This document shows positions 31,177 to 40,635 of a DNA stretch of 64,000 nucleotides, piece by piece. The first letter of the stretch is position 1, and every line of letters begins with the position of its first letter. The notes under the pieces were generated by a model that saw only the letters and a program-made list of their open reading frames with translations, searched no databases and was not told the origin of the DNA. The position numbers and the translations under genes were made by a program. Origin of the DNA: Nocardia mikamii NBRC 108933 (GTDB taxonomy: Bacteria; Actinomycetota; Actinomycetes; Mycobacteriales; Mycobacteriaceae); NCBI RefSeq assembly GCF_001613505.1, contig NZ_BDCM01000010.1, forward strand, positions 124,001-188,000, written 5' to 3'.

Positions 31177-32457
31177 GTGGGCGAAACTCGCCCACTGGGC
31201 GAACGCGAACAACTGCTCAATCATTTGCATGCCCGGCGCGGACTGATCACCATGCAGGTGCTGCACGTGCGCGGACGCATCGATCCGGCGCTGGTGAGGC
31301 GCGCGCTCGCCTGGTTGCAGACCCAGCACCCTATCCTTCGCGCTCATATCCGCTATGGCAAGGTTGTCTGGCGCCCCCTGCCGCCCTTCGCCTATCGCCG
31401 GCGCTGGTTCGACACCGAGGGCACGACCGAGATCCCGTTGACGGTGCTCGACGACACCGACCCGCAGGCTTGGCGCGCGGTTCTTGCCGCGGACATGCGC
31501 ACGCCGATCCCGAAGGGCAAACATCCTCGCCTGCGGATCACACTGGTGCGGCAGCTACCCGATGCCGATCTCAACCACATCGTCATATGTGCCGATCACG
31601 CGACGCTCGACGCCCGGTCCGCCAACATGCTCGCTCGAGGCCTTCTGGAATTTCTCGCCGATCCGGCCGTAGAGCACAGGCATCCGCGGCGCGTCACGGC
31701 CCTGCCACCGCCGATCGAGGCAGGCCTGCCGAACGCGGCCGGCAGGGGCGGCAAGAACACCTATACGCCGGCCATCCGGCTACCCAAGCAGACCGTACGC
31801 GATCCGAAGAAACAGACGCGGGTACTGGAGCGTCACCTCGGGCCCGCCGAAACGGCAACGCTCGCAGATGCGATCAAAGCCAACCGAACGACGCTTCACG
31901 GGGCGGTGACGGCCGCCTTCCTGATTGCCGTGCGAGAACGGTACGGGCTCGAGGTCATGACCGTATTGACCACTGTCGACCTCCGTCGCCTCAGTACGGT
32001 GGCGCTGCCACCCGACACCTACGGTTGCTACGTCGACATTCTCCGTACCGAGCACCCGATAACCGACGACTTCTGGGCCATCGCCCGCGAGGTCTCCTTC
32101 ACGCTGATCGCCACGCTCGCCAAGCATCGAGAGTCCGCCTCCATCATGGGATTTCCCGATTGGGAGGTATTTCGGCACGAAGCGGTCCCGACGCTCCGAA
32201 ACCACCGGCGTGTCGACGGGCTCGCGGTTACCACGGCAGGCGAGTCCGGCCTCCAGTCCAGCTACGGCGCTTACACGCTCGAGGACACCACCAGATCCGT
32301 TTCGCTCGACACGTTCGGCCCGTCTCTGTTCGTGATCGCCAACGAGCGGCTCGGTGGCCTGGACCTCAGCGTGTGCTACACGGCAATGGCGATGAGCGAC
32401 AACGAGGTCCAGTGGCTCACCGACACCGCGGTAGCCCGGCTCGAAAGGACCGGCTGA
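31177..32457 (+). CDS. PapA/condensation-like acyltransferase
   Basis: 426-residue member of the chloramphenicol-acetyltransferase-fold group that includes NRPS C domains, PapA5 and wax synthases. The motif is DHATLDARS with His141 and Asp145 of HxxxD; the flanking Gly of HHxxxDG is Ala and the first His is Asp, so it fits a PapA-type O-acyltransferase better than a peptide-bond-forming C domain. A late LDTFGPSLFV segment stands where the structural DFGWG motif is expected. The start GTG at 31177 follows GGGAGGA. Divergent from the ACP gene, it probably esterifies a hydroxyl of the product or of a lipid with an acyl group from an ACP or CoA. Confidence 0.75.
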   Translation: MGETRPLGEREQLLNHLHARRGLITMQVLHVRGRIDPALVRRALAWLQTQHPILRAHIRYGKVVWRPLPPFAYRRRWFDTEGTTEIPLTVLDDTDPQAWRAVLAADMRTPIPKGKHPRLRITLVRQLPDADLNHIVICADHATLDARSANMLARGLLEFLADPAVEHRHPRRVTALPPPIEAGLPNAAGRGGKNTYTPAIRLPKQTVRDPKKQTRVLERHLGPAETATLADAIKANRTTLHGAVTAAFLIAVRERYGLEVMTVLTTVDLRRLSTVALPPDTYGCYVDILRTEHPITDDFWAIAREVSFTLIATLAKHRESASIMGFPDWEVFRHEAVPTLRNHRRVDGLAVTTAGESGLQSSYGAYTLEDTTRSVSLDTFGPSLFVIANERLGGLDLSVCYTAMAMSDNEVQWLTDTAVARLERTG

Positions 32458-32506
32458 GCACGCGCCGATCGCCGCACGCCCGCGAAGCCGTCCGGCACGC
32501 CATCGC

Positions 32507-33187
32507 CTAGCCCGACGAGGTGACCGCGCCGGCCCACGCCGCGAACGCGCCCGGGTTGCGAGTCTGCAGCAGCACCCGGCCCGGACCGGTGAAGTCGAAC
32601 ACCAGACCCTCGCCGGAAGTGATCGATTGCAGCGAACGACCCGAAACCGCCCGGCGGATACCGAATTTCAGTGCGAGGTCGTAGGCCACCACGTGGCCGC
32701 AGTCGATGGTCACCGACTCACCCGGCTGCAGATCGATCACGTCGATCGCGCCGAAGACGCCGACCACGACCTCGCCCTGCCCTTGGGCGCGCAAGCCGAA
32801 TCCGCCCTCGCCGCCGAACATGTTGGCGAACCCGCCCCATTTCGCTTCCACCTGCACGCCATGGGAATTGGCGATCCAGCCGCCGCGGCTGATGAAGTAC
32901 GGGCGGTCCGGCGCGATCGGCAACGCCAGCATGTCGCCGGGTAACGCCGGCGCGACATCGACCCAGCCGCCCTGCGGCGGCGCGGTGAACGTGGACACGA
33001 AGAACGACTCACCGGCCAGCACGGAACGCTTCAGCCCCGCCAGGAATCCGCCCTCGGCCTTCGCGGCCAGGCTCACTCCGGCCGAATGGGCCACCATCGC
33101 ACCGGTTTCCGCCCGCAACGGCTCCCCACCGGCGAGAAAACACCGTGCCACCGTGGACGACGGATTATGCCGCAACACCACCTGCAT
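32507..33187 (-). CDS. AIM24/TIGR00266 family protein
   Basis: 226-residue all-beta protein of the AIM24 family (double-psi beta-barrel-like). It begins MQVVLRHNPSSTVARCFLAGGE, with the family's glycine-rich pattern later: ETGAMVAHSAGVSL, LAGESFFVSTFTA, LFDFTGPGRVLLQTRNP. Bacterial members have no defined function; many are encoded in multiples near stress genes. The ATG at 33187 gives the normal N-terminus; the longer reading from 33226 adds residues without a site. It converges on the acyltransferase gene and is divergent from the cyclophilin gene, and probably marks the right edge of the cluster. Confidence 0.82.
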   Translation of the reverse strand: MQVVLRHNPSSTVARCFLAGGEPLRAETGAMVAHSAGVSLAAKAEGGFLAGLKRSVLAGESFFVSTFTAPPQGGWVDVAPALPGDMLALPIAPDRPYFISRGGWIANSHGVQVEAKWGGFANMFGGEGGFGLRAQGQGEVVVGVFGAIDVIDLQPGESVTIDCGHVVAYDLALKFGIRRAVSGRSLQSITSGEGLVFDFTGPGRVLLQTRNPGAFAAWAGAVTSSG

Positions 33188-33308
33188 GGCCGCGACGTTA
33201 GCAGCGCCGGGGGCGGGATGTCCCATTCACCCGCACCCGGCGGGCGGGCATGCGATGATGCCGGGCGACCGAACCGAATCACGAGACGAATGTCGGAGGC
33301 CCGCCCCG

Positions 33309-34040
33309 GTGCATATCGATTTCCCACACTCGCAGTCCGATCTCGACCACTCCGCCCGACGCAACCGCAGATCGCGCAGATTGCCGGTGCGCAGCGGCCT
33401 GGCGGCGGCGGGTGCGGCGATCGCGCTGCTGGCCGGCGGCACGCCCGCGGTGGCTGCCCCGCTGCCCCTGCACACCCACGCTCCCGGCTGCATGACCCCC
33501 GGCGACGCTCAGCCCAACGGCAAGCAGTGGCCTGCCGAACCCGCGGTGACCATCGACCCGAACGCCGGTTACACCGCGACGCTGGAAACCAACTGCGGGA
33601 CCATCACCGTCGCCCTCGACTCCGCGCGGGCGACGCATACGGTCAACTCGTTCGCCTTCCTCGCCGGCGAGCAGTACTTCGACCACACCCGCTGCCACCG
33701 CCTGACCACCGAGGGCATCTTCGTGCTGCAGTGCGGTGACCCGACCGGCACCGGCACCGGCGGTCCCGGCTACCGGTTCGGAGACGAGAATCTCGCCGGT
33801 GCGACCTACCCGGCGGGAACGGTCGCGATGGCCAACTCCGGTCCCAACACCAACGGAAGCCAGTTCTTCCTGGTCTACTCCGACAGCAAACTGCCGCCCC
33901 ACTACACCCCGTTCGGCCGGATCACCGGCGGTATGGACGTGTTGCAGAACATCGCCGCGGGCGGCGTGAAGGACGGATCCGGCGACGGCGCACCGGCCAC
34001 CGATATTGTGCTCGACTCGGTGGCCACTGCCCGGCGCTGA
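33309..34040 (+). CDS. Secreted cyclophilin-type peptidyl-prolyl isomerase
   Basis: 243-residue cyclophilin. After a basic N-terminus (ARRNRRSRRLPVRSG) comes a hydrophobic stretch AAAGAAIALLAGGTPAVAA, a Sec signal or anchor. The catalytic domain shows CHRLTTEGIFVLQCGDPTGTGTGG and TVAMANSGPNTNGSQFFLVYSD, with the active-site Arg and the FF pair kept. It should speed proline isomerization in exported proteins. The GTG at 33309 is preferred because GGAGG lies nine bases upstream; an in-frame ATG at 33258 would add 17 residues. It ends at a strong hairpin shared with the convergent mpa/arc gene. Confidence 0.9.
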   Translation: MHIDFPHSQSDLDHSARRNRRSRRLPVRSGLAAAGAAIALLAGGTPAVAAPLPLHTHAPGCMTPGDAQPNGKQWPAEPAVTIDPNAGYTATLETNCGTITVALDSARATHTVNSFAFLAGEQYFDHTRCHRLTTEGIFVLQCGDPTGTGTGGPGYRFGDENLAGATYPAGTVAMANSGPNTNGSQFFLVYSDSKLPPHYTPFGRITGGMDVLQNIAAGGVKDGSGDGAPATDIVLDSVATARR

Positions 34041-34053
34041 CACCGGATACGGC

Positions 34054-34086
34054 GAAGGCCGCGCTCGCGATGCGGGCGCGGCCTTC
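34054..34086. terminator. Bidirectional terminator hairpin between ppi and mpa/arc
   Basis: A perfect 11-bp stem, GAAGGCCGCGC (34054-34064) with its complement at 34076-34086, closes an 11-base loop between two convergent stop codons. No long T run follows, which is usual for actinobacterial terminators. Confidence 0.75.
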
Positions 34087-34103
34087 GTGTGTGTGCGGTA
34101 CTC

Positions 34104-35864
34104 CTAGAGGTACTGACCCGTATTGGATTCGGTATCGATCGCCCGGCTCGCCGAAGCGTTCTTACCGGTAACCAGCGTCCGGATGTAGACGATCCGTTCG
34201 CCCTTCTTACCCGAAATACGTGCCCAGTCATCAGGATTGGTGGTGTTGGGCAGGTCCTCGTTCTCGGAGAACTCGTCGACTATCGAATCGAACAGGTGCT
34301 GGATGCGCAGACCGGGATTGCCGGTTTCCAGCACGGACTTGATCGCGTACTTCTTGGAACGGTCCACGATGTTCTGGATCATGGCGCCGGAGTTGAAGTC
34401 CTTGAAGTACAGGACCTCCTTGTCACCGTTGGCGTAGGTGACCTCGAGGAAGCGGTTGTCCTCGCTCTCGGCGTACATCCGGTCCACGACCCGCTCGATC
34501 ATCGCCTTGACGCACTTGGAGCGATCGCCGGCGAACTCGGCGATGTCGTCGGCGTGCAGGGGCAGTTGCTCGGTGAGGTACTTGGAGAAGATGTCCTGTG
34601 CCGCTTCGGCATCCGGACGCTCGATCTTGATCTTCACGTCCAGGCGGCCGGGCCGCAGAATCGCGGGGTCGATCATGTCCTCGCGGTTGGACGCACCGAT
34701 CACGATGACGTTCTCCAGGCCCTCCACACCGTCGATCTCCGACAGCAGCTGTGGCACGACCGTGGTCTCCACATCCGAGGACACACCCGAACCACGGGTG
34801 CGGAAGATCGAGTCCATCTCGTCGAAGAACACGATCACCGGGGTGCCTTCGGAGGCCTTCTCACGAGCCCGCTGGAAGATGATCCGGATGTGGCGCTCGG
34901 TCTCGCCCACGAACTTGTTCAGCAGCTCGGGACCCTTGATGTTGAGGAAGAAGGACTTGGCCTCCTTGGCGTCCTCCCCGCGCGCCTCCGCGATCTTCTT
35001 CGCCAGCGAGTTGGCGACCGCCTTGGCGATCAGCGTCTTACCGCAGCCCGGCGGACCGTAGAGCAGCACACCCTTGGGCGGGCGCAGCGCGTACTCCCGG
35101 AACAGATCCTTGTGCAGGAACGGCAGCTCCACCGCGTCGCGGATCTGCTCGATCTGGCGGCCCAGGCCACCGATGTCCTCGTAACCGACATCGGGCACCT
35201 CTTCGAGCACCAGATCCTCGACCTCGGCCTTGGGGATGCGCTCGAACGCGAATCCGGCCTTGGTGTCGACGAGCAGCGAGTCACCCGGGCGCAACCGCCG
35301 CACGGGCGCGTTCGGATCTTCGACGTCGTCCGCGTCGACCAGCGCCGACAGCGGGCCCGACAGCCAAACCACGCGTTCTTCGTCGGCATGCCCCACGACC
35401 AGGGCGCGACGGCCGTCGTCGAGGACCTCACGCAGGGTGCCGATCTCACCGGTCCGGTCGAAGGTGCCGGCCTCGACGACTGTGAGCGCCTCGTTCAGGC
35501 GCACGGTCTGTCCGTAGTGCAGTTCCGAGGTGTCGATGTTCGGCGAGCACGTCAGGCGCATCTTGCGTCCGGAAGTGAACACGTCGACCGTCTGATCCTC
35601 GTACACACCGATCAGCACGCCGTAGCCGCTGGGCGGCTGGCCCAGCCGATCGACCTCCTCACGCAGCGCCACCAACTGCTGACGAGCCTCCTTGAGGGTG
35701 TCCATCAGTTTGGTGTTGCGAATCGTCAGCGAATCGATACGAGCTTCCAATTCCCTTGAACGATCCGGCGAGTCGGCGAGTTGCCTACGGAGTGCAGCCG
35801 CCTCGGCGCGTACCACCTCGAGTTCTCTCCAGGCCGCCGAATCCGAATTCTCGATGGGGCTCAT
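34104..35864 (-). CDS. arc: Proteasome-associated AAA ATPase Mpa/ARC
   Basis: 586-residue hexameric ATPase that unfolds pupylated proteins for the 20S proteasome. A coiled-coil N-terminus (residues about 5-75) precedes the OB domains, then Walker A GPPGCGKT (270-277), Walker [10 protein letters not shown] with Asp348/Glu349, and RPGRLDVKI. The C-terminus is GQYL, the penultimate-Tyr motif that docks into the proteasome and opens its gate. Length and end match Mycobacterium Mpa and Rhodococcus ARC. The usual downstream genes dop, pup, prcB and prcA are missing here: the next gene is a convergent cyclophilin behind a terminator. Confidence 0.97.
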   Translation of the reverse strand: MSPIENSDSAAWRELEVVRAEAAALRRQLADSPDRSRELEARIDSLTIRNTKLMDTLKEARQQLVALREEVDRLGQPPSGYGVLIGVYEDQTVDVFTSGRKMRLTCSPNIDTSELHYGQTVRLNEALTVVEAGTFDRTGEIGTLREVLDDGRRALVVGHADEERVVWLSGPLSALVDADDVEDPNAPVRRLRPGDSLLVDTKAGFAFERIPKAEVEDLVLEEVPDVGYEDIGGLGRQIEQIRDAVELPFLHKDLFREYALRPPKGVLLYGPPGCGKTLIAKAVANSLAKKIAEARGEDAKEAKSFFLNIKGPELLNKFVGETERHIRIIFQRAREKASEGTPVIVFFDEMDSIFRTRGSGVSSDVETTVVPQLLSEIDGVEGLENVIVIGASNREDMIDPAILRPGRLDVKIKIERPDAEAAQDIFSKYLTEQLPLHADDIAEFAGDRSKCVKAMIERVVDRMYAESEDNRFLEVTYANGDKEVLYFKDFNSGAMIQNIVDRSKKYAIKSVLETGNPGLRIQHLFDSIVDEFSENEDLPNTTNPDDWARISGKKGERIVYIRTLVTGKNASASRAIDTESNTGQYL

Positions 35865-35983
35865 GATGCTGCTCCTCCCAGTCCCGGTCTATCAACGCTA
35901 CCGGGCGCGAACCGTTCTCGCTTTCCGACATGGTTTCGTCGTGATCACATCTCAGCTGCGGTCTACCGGCCCGGGCCACCATG

Positions 35984-36002
35984 TTAGCCTGCCCTAACCT
36001 GC
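35984..36002. promoter_or_regulatory. Possible iron-box-like sequence (IdeR/DtxR), weak
   Basis: The 19 bases starting TTAGCC and ending CTAACCTGC match 12 of 19 positions of the DtxR/IdeR consensus, with both TTAG and CTAACCT intact but the centre poor. It lies about 45 bases upstream of the lipoprotein start and between two divergent genes. Functional IdeR boxes usually match better, so this is only a candidate. Confidence 0.25.
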
Positions 36003-36046
36003 ATTCGGCGAGCGATTTCGCCGGACCGAACCGAAAGGTCTAGTCG

Positions 36047-36634
36047 ATGCTCCTTCCTACCCGCCACAGCGCTACTCCCTTCGGTGGCAGTACCCGCACC
36101 GGGAGCAACGCCACGCGGACCGCCGGTGTTTCCGGTGCGCGCCGGTTGCGTCTTGCTACGGCTACCGCGTTGGCCGCGCTCGCCGTTACCGCTATGACAG
36201 CATGCGGGTCCGACAATTCCCAGGACTCCACGCCGACGAGCGCCACCACCGCCACCTCGGCCTCGGCCGCCGCGACGAGCGCCACCGCCGCGCCCGCCCC
36301 CACCGCCGAGGAGCTGCAGGCCACCCTCAACGGTTTCGTGGATCCGGCCAAGCCGACGGCCGAGAAGGAAAAGCTGGTGGTCGGAGGGGATAAACGCGCC
36401 GCCAACATCGACACCATGACCAAGGGCCTGGCCAACTACGGCACCATCACCTTCACCGTCGCCGATATCAAGACCGAGGGCGACCAGGCCACCGGCCAGG
36501 TCACCATCACCTCGCCGCACGGCCCGGCGGGCCCCATGCCGATGACCTGGCAGCACTCGACCGCCGGCTGGCAGCTGTCGGACGCCTCCGCGTGCCAGAT
36601 CCTGGCCATGGGTATGGCGCCCTGCCAGCCCTGA
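36047..36634 (+). CDS. MTB12/LppK-like lipoprotein
   Basis: 195-residue exported lipoprotein. A long basic leader is followed by ALAALAVTAMTAC, with the lipobox Cys at about residue 53, then a Ser/Thr/Ala linker and a compact domain (ELQATLNGFVDPAKPTAEKEK, ACQILAMGMAPCQP with two Cys) of the low-molecular-weight antigen MTB12 family. In M. tuberculosis the lipoprotein LppK (Rv2116) sits in this same place between mpa and trmI, which supports orthology. GAAAGG eight bases upstream of the ATG is the ribosome site. Function unknown; it should be on the outer face of the membrane. Confidence 0.85.
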   Translation: MLLPTRHSATPFGGSTRTGSNATRTAGVSGARRLRLATATALAALAVTAMTACGSDNSQDSTPTSATTATSASAAATSATAAPAPTAEELQATLNGFVDPAKPTAEKEKLVVGGDKRAANIDTMTKGLANYGTITFTVADIKTEGDQATGQVTITSPHGPAGPMPMTWQHSTAGWQLSDASACQILAMGMAPCQP

Positions 36635-36751
36635 TCGGGCTACGACACCGGCCCCGGTTCCGCCGGGCGCGAACCGGGCCGCCGCGCCCGAGCGGGCGGC
36701 CGGCGATCGAGCCGAGGACCGCGAACGGAGGACGAGGCCTCAGCCGCCCGC

Positions 36752-37606
<855 letters not shown>

Positions 37607-37655
37607 TCATTTCCGGCGGCGGTCACGCGCCGCGGAATGTGTCGGTACCCGCCGA

Positions 37656-37661
37656 TAGCCT
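37656..37661 (+). promoter_or_regulatory. -10 element of a probably leaderless promoter (RecB-family gene)
   Basis: TAGCCT fits TANNNT and lies seven bases before the ATG at 37669, the leaderless spacing also seen at 6407 and 53040. Confidence 0.45.
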
Positions 37662-37668
37662 GCCAGGT

Positions 37669-38532
37669 ATGTCCGCACCACCGACGGCGACCCCGCCCGA
37701 ATTACCGGCCGTTTCCCGCGGACCGGCGTTGTCGCCCTCGCGGGCAATCGATTTCAAACAATGTCCGCTCAAATACCGATTACGCGCGATCGACCGCATT
37801 CCGGAAACTCCCGGCCGCGACGCCGTACGCGGAACGGTGGTGCACGCGGTACTGGAATCGCTGTACGGGCTACCCAGTGGTGAACGCGTTCCGGAGCGGG
37901 CCGCGGCGCTGGTGGAACCGGCCTGGCAGCGTTTGCTGGCAGATCGCCCCGAGGTCGAGGTGGTGCTCGAACAAGGCGGTCTCCCACCGTTTCTCGATGA
38001 GGTGAGCCGCCTGGTCCGCGCCTACTACAATCTCGAGAACCCCACCGGATTCGACCCGGAATCCTGTGAATCGCTGGTGGAGGTCCGGCTGGCGGACGGA
38101 TCGCCGCTGCGCGGTTATGTCGACCGCATCGATATCGCGCCGGACGGCCGGTTGCGGGTCGTCGACTACAAGACCGGCCGAACACCCGCGCCCGACGCCG
38201 AGCAGAAGGCGCTGTTCCAGCTGAAGTTCTACGCGCTGATCATGTACCGCACCCGCGGAGTGGCACCGGCCCAGCTGCGGCTGCTGTACCTGCGCGACGG
38301 GCAGATCCTGACCTATGCGCCGGACGCGGACGAACTCGTCCGGTTCGAGCGCATCGTGTCGGCCCTGTGGGCGGCGATCACCACCGCGGGCCGCGACGGA
38401 GATTTCCCGCCGCGGCCCGGGTGGAGCTGCAAATTCTGCGAGTACCACTCCCTGTGCCCGGCCTACGGCGGTACCCCGCCGCCGTATCCGGGCTGGCCGG
38501 ACGATGCCGCCGCGACGGTGCCGCACCCGTGA
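37669..38532 (+). CDS. RecB-family PD-(D/E)XK nuclease with Fe-S cysteines
   Basis: 287-residue nuclease of the RecB/Cas4 superfamily, corresponding to Rv2119 by position. The catalytic core has His59 (VVHAVLE), GYVDRID near 150, and VVDYKTG with Asp166 and Lys168. Four cysteines, Cys32 (KQCPLKYR) and Cys254, Cys257, Cys263 (SCKFCEYHSLC), have the C-x(n)-C-x2-C-x5-C pattern that binds a [4Fe-4S] cluster in AddB and Cas4. It probably acts as a DNA exonuclease in repair. The ATG at 37669 is preferred to the one at 37639 because of the -10 at 37656 and the typical SxSRAxDFxxCPLKY start. Confidence 0.9.
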   Translation: MSAPPTATPPELPAVSRGPALSPSRAIDFKQCPLKYRLRAIDRIPETPGRDAVRGTVVHAVLESLYGLPSGERVPERAAALVEPAWQRLLADRPEVEVVLEQGGLPPFLDEVSRLVRAYYNLENPTGFDPESCESLVEVRLADGSPLRGYVDRIDIAPDGRLRVVDYKTGRTPAPDAEQKALFQLKFYALIMYRTRGVAPAQLRLLYLRDGQILTYAPDADELVRFERIVSALWAAITTAGRDGDFPPRPGWSCKFCEYHSLCPAYGGTPPPYPGWPDDAAATVPHP

Positions 38533-38554
38533 CCGCGGCGCCCGTCCGTCGACG

Positions 38555-39406
38555 TCAGAAGGCGCGGCAGGAACGGATATCGGTGGCCAGAATCGCCTTG
38601 GCGCCCAGTTCGGCGAGCTGATCCATCACACCGTTGCCCTGATTGCGCGGCACCAGCGCGCGCACGGCGACCCAGCCGGGGTCGGTCAGCGGGGAGACGG
38701 TCGGCGACTCCAGCCCGGGCGTGATCGCGGCGGCGCGGTCCAGCAGATCCTTCGGGCAGTCGTAGTCCAGCATCAGATACTGCTGGGCGAAGACCACACC
38801 CTGGACCCGGGCGATGAGCTGGTTGCGGACCTTGTCGCTGCGATCGGAACCGGTGGCCTCGATCAGCACGGCCTCCGAATCGCACAGCGAATCGCCGAAG
38901 GCGACCAGATCGTGCTGGCGCAGGGTGCGGCCGGAGCCCACCACGTCGGCGATGGCATCGGCGACGCCGAGCTGGATGGAGATCTCCACCGCACCGTCGA
39001 GCCGGATCACCTCGGCCTCGATGCCCCGGCGCTGCAGATCCTGCAGCACCAGATTCGGGTAGCTGGTGGCGATCCGCTTGTCGTAGAGGTCCTCGACCTT
39101 CCATTCGCGCCCGGCGGGGGCGGCGTAGCGGAAGGTGGAGCGGCCGAAACCGAGGCCGAGGCGTTCCTGCACCGGGGCGCCGGAATCCAGGGCCAGATCG
39201 CGGCCGGTGATGCCGAGGTCGAGACGTCCCGATCCGACGTAGATCGCGATGTCCTTCGGGCGGAGAAAGAAGAATTCGACCTGGTTGGCGTTATCGATCA
39301 CCGACAGGTCGCGCGAATCGCTGCGTTTGCGGTATCCGGCCTCGGTGAGAATTTCGACGGCCGATTCGGACAGGGCGCCTTTGTTGGGGACTGCGACGCG
39401 AAGCAT
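38555..39406 (-). CDS. hisG: ATP phosphoribosyltransferase HisG (long form)
   Basis: 283-residue enzyme for the first step of histidine biosynthesis, ATP + PRPP to phosphoribosyl-ATP. It starts [20 protein letters not shown], has the PRPP-binding stretch [13 protein letters not shown], and a C-terminal ACT-like regulatory domain (about residues 210-283) for histidine feedback, so it is the long, HisZ-independent form. AAAGGA precedes the ATG. It lies 92 bases after hisE on the same strand, the arrangement found in mycobacteria. Confidence 0.97.
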   Translation of the reverse strand: MLRVAVPNKGALSESAVEILTEAGYRKRSDSRDLSVIDNANQVEFFFLRPKDIAIYVGSGRLDLGITGRDLALDSGAPVQERLGLGFGRSTFRYAAPAGREWKVEDLYDKRIATSYPNLVLQDLQRRGIEAEVIRLDGAVEISIQLGVADAIADVVGSGRTLRQHDLVAFGDSLCDSEAVLIEATGSDRSDKVRNQLIARVQGVVFAQQYLMLDYDCPKDLLDRAAAITPGLESPTVSPLTDPGWVAVRALVPRNQGNGVMDQLAELGAKAILATDIRSCRAF

Positions 39407-39498
39407 GGTGTGTCCTTTCGGGACGGGTGGCGGACAAATGTGTCAGGGAGCGGTCGAACCGTTTCGCCCGGGAGCCGTGGCAGCCCGGGCCTCACCCG

Positions 39499-39762
39499 TC
39501 ACAGATGTCGGTACACGTCCTCGAGCCGCAGACCGCGGCCCACCATCAGCACCTGCACCCAGTACAGGAGCTGCGAGATCTCTTCGGCCAGCTGTTCGTC
39601 GGTCTCGTGTTCGGCGGCGATCCACACCTCACCGGCCTCTTCGATCACCTTCTTGCCCTGCGCATGGACCCCGGCGTCCAATGCCGCCACGGTTGCGGAA
39701 CCTTCCGGACGGTTGGCCGCACGATCCTGCAGCTCGGCGAACAGGGTTTCGAAAGTCTTCAC
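39499..39762 (-). CDS. hisE: Phosphoribosyl-ATP pyrophosphohydrolase HisE
   Basis: 87-residue all-alpha MazG-like pyrophosphatase for the second step of histidine synthesis. It contains [37 protein letters not shown] and [14 protein letters not shown] with the expected metal-binding acidic residues. The GTG at 39762 gives the family's normal start (VKTFETLF); an ATG ten bases upstream is out of frame. First gene of a hisE-hisG pair. Confidence 0.95.
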   Translation of the reverse strand: MKTFETLFAELQDRAANRPEGSATVAALDAGVHAQGKKVIEEAGEVWIAAEHETDEQLAEEISQLLYWVQVLMVGRGLRLEDVYRHL

Positions 39763-39847
39763 GGGAGGCCATTCTTTCAGACGACCGCATATGTCCCGCA
39801 ATCGGTTATCGGCGCGGGCGCCGCGGTTGCCGCGAGTGTGCGCGTAG

Positions 39848-40435
39848 TCACGGTCCGGCGGGCGCCGACGGCGCAGCCGCACGGGGACGATCGATGCGAT
39901 AGATGTAATGCCACCCGTCGTCGATCGGGTTGTCCGGCGGCAGCTCCCCTTCCGCGACTCGGCGCAAACCGGCCTTCTCCAGCGCCCGCCAGGACGCGCG
40001 GTTGGCGGCCGCGACGGGGATGAGGATGCAGTCGGCGCGCGGATAGTCGTCCCAACTCGCCGTGACGACGGCGCGCAGCATCGCCGAACCCAGGCCGCGG
40101 CCCGACCGCCCCGGCTCGCCGATCAGATAGTCCAGCGACACGGCCTCGCCGGGCACGTCGAGGATCGGCCGCATCTGTTCGACGTACTCGGGCCAGTCCG
40201 CCCAGCGGATCCGCTGCACCAGCCCGACGGGTTCGCCGTCGGCGCTGACGAGCAGATCCTCCGCGGCCACTTCCCCGCGCGCGGTCGGGCCGAAATCGCG
40301 TTCGACCGATGCGGCGTCGAAGTCGTGATGCCACCACCGCCGCACGTGTGGTTGCGCCAGCCAATGCCCCAGCAGCGCGAAATCCGCCGGCGTCACCTGG
40401 CGCCAGGCGAACTGCGGGATCACCGAGTCGGGCAC
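39848..40435 (-). CDS. GNAT acetyltransferase, AAC(6')-like
   Basis: 195-residue N-acetyltransferase. It begins [19 protein letters not shown], has [10 protein letters not shown], then the acetyl-CoA site [20 protein letters not shown] and [20 protein letters not shown]. This layout is that of aminoglycoside 6'-N-acetyltransferases and of related siderophore-type acyltransferases. Whether it modifies an antibiotic or a cell metabolite cannot be told. The GTG at 40435 is the likely start; the frame continues upstream but the extra residues do not look like coding sequence. It lies 85 bases before hisE, possibly in one transcript. Confidence 0.82.
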   Translation of the reverse strand: MPDSVIPQFAWRQVTPADFALLGHWLAQPHVRRWWHHDFDAASVERDFGPTARGEVAAEDLLVSADGEPVGLVQRIRWADWPEYVEQMRPILDVPGEAVSLDYLIGEPGRSGRGLGSAMLRAVVTASWDDYPRADCILIPVAAANRASWRALEKAGLRRVAEGELPPDNPIDDGWHYIYRIDRPRAAAPSAPAGP

Positions 40436-40635
40436 GGGAACGAGGCTAGCAATCGGGGCGCACGCCCACCCCGGAACGAGCGGCACGCAGCCTGCGCTCC
40501 GGAGCCGGCAGCTGCGGACCGAACCCGGCGCGGCCACGGCGGACTCGCGCGACCGCGGTTCGCTGCGGCCACGGATACGACCGACACCCGAGCCGTCCGC
40601 CCACCGTGGCGATCGACTCGGGTGCAGTCCGCCGA

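Noticed and set aside
7803..32457. Siderophore (mycobactin/nocobactin-type) cluster
   Set aside because: No salicylate synthase, lysine N-hydroxylase, polyketide synthase or Cy domain; the NRPS domains are C, A, T, E and TE only.
7803..32457. Isonitrile lipopeptide cluster (Rv0096-Rv0101 type)
   Set aside because: Ligase and ACP are shared with that type, but the isonitrile-forming dioxygenase and the thioesterase/lyase are absent.
36635..36751. Terminator between the lipoprotein gene and trmI
   Set aside because: The region is very GC-rich with several imperfect stems, but no single convincing hairpin could be chosen.
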